DNA of 34,703 nucleotides. Source: Lachnospira sp. UBA4285. Its GTDB lineage: Bacteria; Bacillota; Clostridia; Lachnospirales; Lachnospiraceae. The stretch covers positions 1 to 34,703 of the forward strand of contig DGVL01000117.1 in assembly GCA_002394965.1 (NCBI GenBank), written 5' to 3'. The notes below the pieces were generated by a model. That model was not told the DNA's origin. It worked only from the letters and a program-made list of their open reading frames with translations, and did no database searches. The position numbers and the translations under genes were made by a program. Of the stretch, positions 31,666 to 34,703 are shown piece by piece (the stretch's first letter is position 1; each line of letters opens with the position of its first letter).

Positions 31666-32913
31666 ATGAGAGCGATACCAAGTTGGATCCTGTTTCTGAT
31701 CATCATCCAGATGATCATGACAGTGCCGCTCATCTGGAGCGGGATAGTGGCGGCAAGAGGACTCGCCAGGAAGCGGGTCATTCACCCTGCGGTGAATGTC
31801 TGCAGCCGATTCGCGGTCGTGATCTGCGCGAGAAATGAGGAAAAAGTCATCAAAAGGCTCCTCTCGAGTCTTGAACGGCAGGATTACCCGAGAAGTCTGG
31901 TCCACGTCTTTCTTCTTGCCGATCACTGTACAGACCGCACGGCGGCGATTGCCAGAGCATTTGACAATGTCACCGTCTATGAGCGGAACAGCGGCCCGAC
32001 AAATGGAAAGGGAGACGTGCTGAACTGGGGGATCCAGAGAATTCTGGCGGAATACGGCGATGAAATCGATGCGTTCGCCTTTTTTGACGCGGACAACATT
32101 CCCAGAAAAGATTTCCTGGAGAGAATGAACGAATACCTGATGGCAGGCGAAAAAATCATTCAGGGGAACCGGATCGCCGGCGATCCGGCAGACGGCTGCA
32201 GCAATATTGTCACGGGATGGTTCAAGGCGTACTGGCTCTGCTACTCGGCGCTGATCTCCTACACGAGACAGAAGCTGGGTTTTTCGGCTTTTCTGACCGG
32301 AACCGGTTTTGTCGCAGCAAAGGAAGTGCTCGCTCACGGCTGGAACACAAGCTCGATCACGGAAGATGTCGAGATGGCCGTGATGTCTTGCGCAAGAGGA
32401 TACCGGGTCGCATTTGCCCTGGAGGCTGTATGTTATGATGAACAGCCGTCGCGGTTCACAGTCATGATGCGGCAGCTGTCGAGATGGTGCACGGGGACAT
32501 ATCAGATCCTGCCGCGGTACTTTACAGCCTGGCTATCAGGCATGCGAAGACCGCAGCCGTCAATCGGATACCGGATGCGGATCACGGACAACCTGCTGCT
32601 TCTGCTGATGGGGCCGGCAGGCGCTCTCGGACTGGTCGCAGGGATGGTCGTCAATCTGTACTGGCTTTCGCTCTATCCGGTCTTTGTCGCCGTGATGACA
32701 CTGGCATCTTTTTACGCCATGTCCGCCGCGATGCGGTTTTTCCTGAAGAAGTTTTATCACTTGAAGGATATGCAGGGGATGAATCCGGCGTACTGGTTCA
32801 TGTGGCTTTTTCTGTCCCTGTACTCTCTGTGTTCGCTGCGCGGGTGGATCTTCCCGTCCACGGACTGGAAGCGGATTGAGCACCGCGGCATTAATATAGA
32901 GGAGAACGGCTGA
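31666..32913 (+). CDS. Family 2 membrane glycosyltransferase
   Basis: 415 residues. One N-terminal membrane helix (about 7-26) precedes a GT-A domain starting FAVVICARNEEKVIKRLLSSL. The metal-binding DxD is in FFDADNIPR, the catalytic acidic pair in SSITEDVEMAV and the acceptor-side motif in QLSRWCTGTYQ. Three or four C-terminal helices follow. This layout is shared by processive and non-processive GT2 enzymes that make glycolipids or exopolysaccharide on the cytoplasmic face. It cannot be told which sugar is used. It is followed after 3 bases by a single-pass membrane protein gene, its likely transcriptional partner. No polysaccharide cluster is present. Confidence 0.9.
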   Translation: MRAIPSWILFLIIIQMIMTVPLIWSGIVAARGLARKRVIHPAVNVCSRFAVVICARNEEKVIKRLLSSLERQDYPRSLVHVFLLADHCTDRTAAIARAFDNVTVYERNSGPTNGKGDVLNWGIQRILAEYGDEIDAFAFFDADNIPRKDFLERMNEYLMAGEKIIQGNRIAGDPADGCSNIVTGWFKAYWLCYSALISYTRQKLGFSAFLTGTGFVAAKEVLAHGWNTSSITEDVEMAVMSCARGYRVAFALEAVCYDEQPSRFTVMMRQLSRWCTGTYQILPRYFTAWLSGMRRPQPSIGYRMRITDNLLLLLMGPAGALGLVAGMVVNLYWLSLYPVFVAVMTLASFYAMSAAMRFFLKKFYHLKDMQGMNPAYWFMWLFLSLYSLCSLRGWIFPSTDWKRIEHRGINIEENG

Positions 32914-32916
32914 GTC

Positions 32917-34404
32917 ATGAATGATCTTAAGGCTTCAGATATTTTCAGCGTGGACGGAGCTCCTGAAATCAGGCCTCCTCAGGATGCAGATGCCGATATT
33001 GCGGATGAGTCGGCGGATACAGCCGGGACCGCCAGGCAGCCAGAGGAGGCGGGCCGGGCAGAACAGGGAAAACCGGAGACGCAGGACACGGTGGAAACGC
33101 CAGAGATTCCGGAAAGTATGCCGGTGCAGCTCTCCGCAGCTGCGCCGGCTGCAGATACAGAAGAAGCAGAGAGAGAAAACACAACGGATGAGCAGATGTA
33201 CGGGGGAAAGTCCCGGCGCTCCCATCCGCTCTTTTATATGTTCTCCGGCGCCATCCTGATCGTGCTGATTGTCATGATGGCACTGTTTCTGCGCAAAAAT
33301 CACGTGAAAGAAGCCATCGATCTCTCGGGGTATATTCTCTTTGAAGCCCGGGGAAGCGACGGGGCCGGAGCGGTGAGTGCGACGCTTGATGAGGAACGCT
33401 TTGTCAGCGATTATGACAGGAAGATTCAGATCAACCGGGACCGGTATCTGGAGAAGGGGCTGTCCAGAAGTGACCTGGAGAGTGAGTCGCCGGCGCGTAT
33501 TCTGGCGCAGTATATCGAAGGCAGCCTGCAGACACAGGCCGACCAGGGAAGTCTGATGAACGGAGATCCGGCAGAAGTTCTCATCACAGCGGATCCGGAT
33601 GTGCTGTCGGATGTCTACAATGTGACGCTTCAGGATGTGAATATCCCGTATGTCGTGAGCGGCCTGAAGAAACTGACTTCTTTTGACCCGTTTGAGGGTG
33701 TCGCGATTTCGTACAGCGGTGTTTCTCCGGATGCGTCTGCAAGAATCGTGAAAAGCGGGCAGGCAGCCGCGGACAACCTCCCGATGAAGCTCAGCAAGAC
33801 GAGCGGGATTGCGAAGGGTGACCAGATCACGGTGACACTTGACGTTGATGATCCCGCCCGGTACTGCGTCGTGAATCTCGGCAGAACTCCGCTCAGAACG
33901 TCCATGACGATCACGGCGGATGGTGCAGACACATGGCTGACGGATGCCGGACAGCTCACCGGCGCTGATCTTACAAAGATCAAATCGGACGCGGCACAGG
34001 CAGTGATCCGGGAGATCCGCGAGGATACGGGCGACGGGAGCCAGACAGCGGATGTGCGCTATGAAGGATATTATCTGTTTTCCGGCAGCAGCAGCGCAGG
34101 CACGAAGAATATTCTGTATCTGATCCTGCGGGTAAGTGCAGACGATGGGCTTTCGGGGGATGATCTGGCGGACGGAGCCTGGTATGCCTGCGTATCGTAC
34201 AGGAATGTGAAAGTCACAGACGACGGCATCCGCTATCCGCAGGCAGATATAGAGGGTGACAACCTGTTTGTGACGACGTCTGGGACCTCACTTCCCACGG
34301 CACATGTGACAGGATACCGCACGGCTCTTCAGGTCCGGAAAGAAATGCTGCTCAGGGAAAGCTCCGATTACACGGTGACGACGGACTTCGATTTATCCTC
34401 CTGA
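32917..34404 (+). CDS. Single-pass membrane protein with acidic cytoplasmic N-region
   Basis: 495 residues. The first 105 are acidic and Ala/Pro/Glu-rich, likely disordered. A basic KSRRSHP stop leads into one membrane helix (about 109-129). The outer part starts IDLSGYILFEARGSDGAGAVSATLD, similar in form to the repeat-like 'YV.V.F.GYDG.GTA' domains found after a zinc ribbon and one helix in many Lachnospiraceae membrane proteins; no zinc ribbon is present here. The C-terminal 150 residues are beta-rich (YEGYYLFSGSSS, KNILYLILRVSA). The function is unknown; the gene pairs with the glycosyltransferase upstream. AGGAG at 32899-32903 serves the start. Confidence 0.75.
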   Translation: MNDLKASDIFSVDGAPEIRPPQDADADIADESADTAGTARQPEEAGRAEQGKPETQDTVETPEIPESMPVQLSAAAPAADTEEAERENTTDEQMYGGKSRRSHPLFYMFSGAILIVLIVMMALFLRKNHVKEAIDLSGYILFEARGSDGAGAVSATLDEERFVSDYDRKIQINRDRYLEKGLSRSDLESESPARILAQYIEGSLQTQADQGSLMNGDPAEVLITADPDVLSDVYNVTLQDVNIPYVVSGLKKLTSFDPFEGVAISYSGVSPDASARIVKSGQAAADNLPMKLSKTSGIAKGDQITVTLDVDDPARYCVVNLGRTPLRTSMTITADGADTWLTDAGQLTGADLTKIKSDAAQAVIREIREDTGDGSQTADVRYEGYYLFSGSSSAGTKNILYLILRVSADDGLSGDDLADGAWYACVSYRNVKVTDDGIRYPQADIEGDNLFVTTSGTSLPTAHVTGYRTALQVRKEMLLRESSDYTVTTDFDLSS

Positions 34405-34408
34405 CGCA

Positions 34409-34437
34409 TTGAATTTGACGGCAGGGTACGTTAGAAT
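34409..34437 (+). promoter_or_regulatory. Promoter of leuC
   Basis: TTGAAT (34409-34414), 17 bases, TAGAAT (34432-34437). The leader is about 30 bases, with AGGAGG at 34459-34464; no T-box or leader-peptide structure fits in this space. Confidence 0.6.
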
Positions 34438-34474
34438 AAAGCGCAAATCCCAAAAGTCAGGAGGACAGCTATCT

Positions 34475-34703
34475 ATGGGTATGACAATGTCGCAGAAAGT
34501 TCTGGCAGCTCACGCCGGACTTTCGGAAGTGAAGCCGGGTCAGCTGATCGAGGCGAACCTTGACCTGGTCCTCGGTAATGACATCACATCTCCGGTGGCG
34601 ATCCGTGAGCTGGACAAGTTCAGAAAAAAGACGGTTTTTGACAAGGATAAGATCGCGCTGGTTCCGGATCATTTCGTCCCGAACAAGGATATCAAGTCCG
34701 CAG
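34475..34703 (+). CDS. leuC: 3-isopropylmalate dehydratase large subunit, N-terminus (truncated by window end)
   Basis: The first 76 residues of an aconitase-superfamily large subunit: MGMTMSQKVLAAHAG, then PGQLIEANLDLVLGNDITSPVAIREL and DKIALVPDHFVPNKDIKSA. The D-H-F-x-P-x-x-D motif holds active-site residues. This wording matches the clostridial LeuC/HacA group, which catalyses isomerisation of 2- to 3-isopropylmalate in leucine synthesis; homoaconitase-type relatives share it. Start ATG 34475 lies 10 bases past AGGAGG. LeuD would be expected downstream, outside the window. Confidence 0.9.
   Translation, partial: MGMTMSQKVLAAHAGLSEVKPGQLIEANLDLVLGNDITSPVAIRELDKFRKKTVFDKDKIALVPDHFVPNKDIKSA

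Noticed and set aside
34438..34474. T-box or leucine leader peptide before leuC
   Set aside because: The space between promoter and start is too short and no leucine-codon run or specifier stem is visible.

Overview
The window looks like chromosome from a G+C-rich (mid-50s percent by eye, not computed) anaerobic member of the Clostridia, most likely Lachnospiraceae. The basis is the content and order: an HI0933-type flavoprotein next to cmk, ispH and an S1 protein; a complete rnfCDGEAB operon in clostridial order followed by NusG-II and Gx-transporter genes; ruvAB-zapA-U32; SEDS/PBP genes; DUF2953 next to the GerW family; and a zinc-type L28. No tRNA, rRNA, transposon, phage gene, CRISPR array or origin was seen. 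Coding density is very high, most genes lie on the plus strand, and no stretch over 300 bases lacks a gene.

Layout. 1-4947: end of an FtsX-type permease, a flavoprotein, a fused cytidylate kinase-IspH enzyme and an S1-domain protein. 4994-5811: a long bidirectional hairpin and a minus-strand ylmH split by an in-frame TAG. 5947-11940: the Rnf ferredoxin:NAD oxidoreductase operon, then a NusG-II protein and a Gx-family membrane protein. 11940-17593: a four-gene cassette (DUF2201-type pseudo-metallopeptidase/vWA protein, MoxR-like AAA+, cytoplasmic leucine-rich-repeat protein, DUF815 AAA+). 17597-19710: ruvA, ruvB, zapA, then a terminator. 19794-26319: U32 peptidase-like protein, SEDS protein, class B PBP and a diaminopimelate decarboxylase of a variant subgroup. 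26361-29538: an unrecognised helical protein, a small unknown protein, DUF2953 and a GerW-family protein. 29683-31439: rpmB, and purF on the opposite strand, each with its own terminator. 31666-34404: a membrane glycosyltransferase and a single-pass membrane protein. 34475-end: start of leuC.

How the genes fit together. Most are housekeeping: isoprenoid and nucleotide precursors, redox-driven ion pumping, recombination repair, cell-wall elongation or division, lysine/DAP and purine synthesis. The part with least known function is the vWA-MoxR-LRR-DUF815 cassette. It pairs two AAA+ ATPases with a vWA adaptor whose metallopeptidase-like motif has lost its glutamate, plus a repeat protein with no secretion signal. 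It is my best candidate for an undescribed system. Other points of interest are the amber-interrupted ylmH, the Cmk-IspH fusion with a near-consensus promoter inside its ispH part, an inverted repeat in the rnf leader, and the 65-nt overlap of the SEDS and PBP genes.
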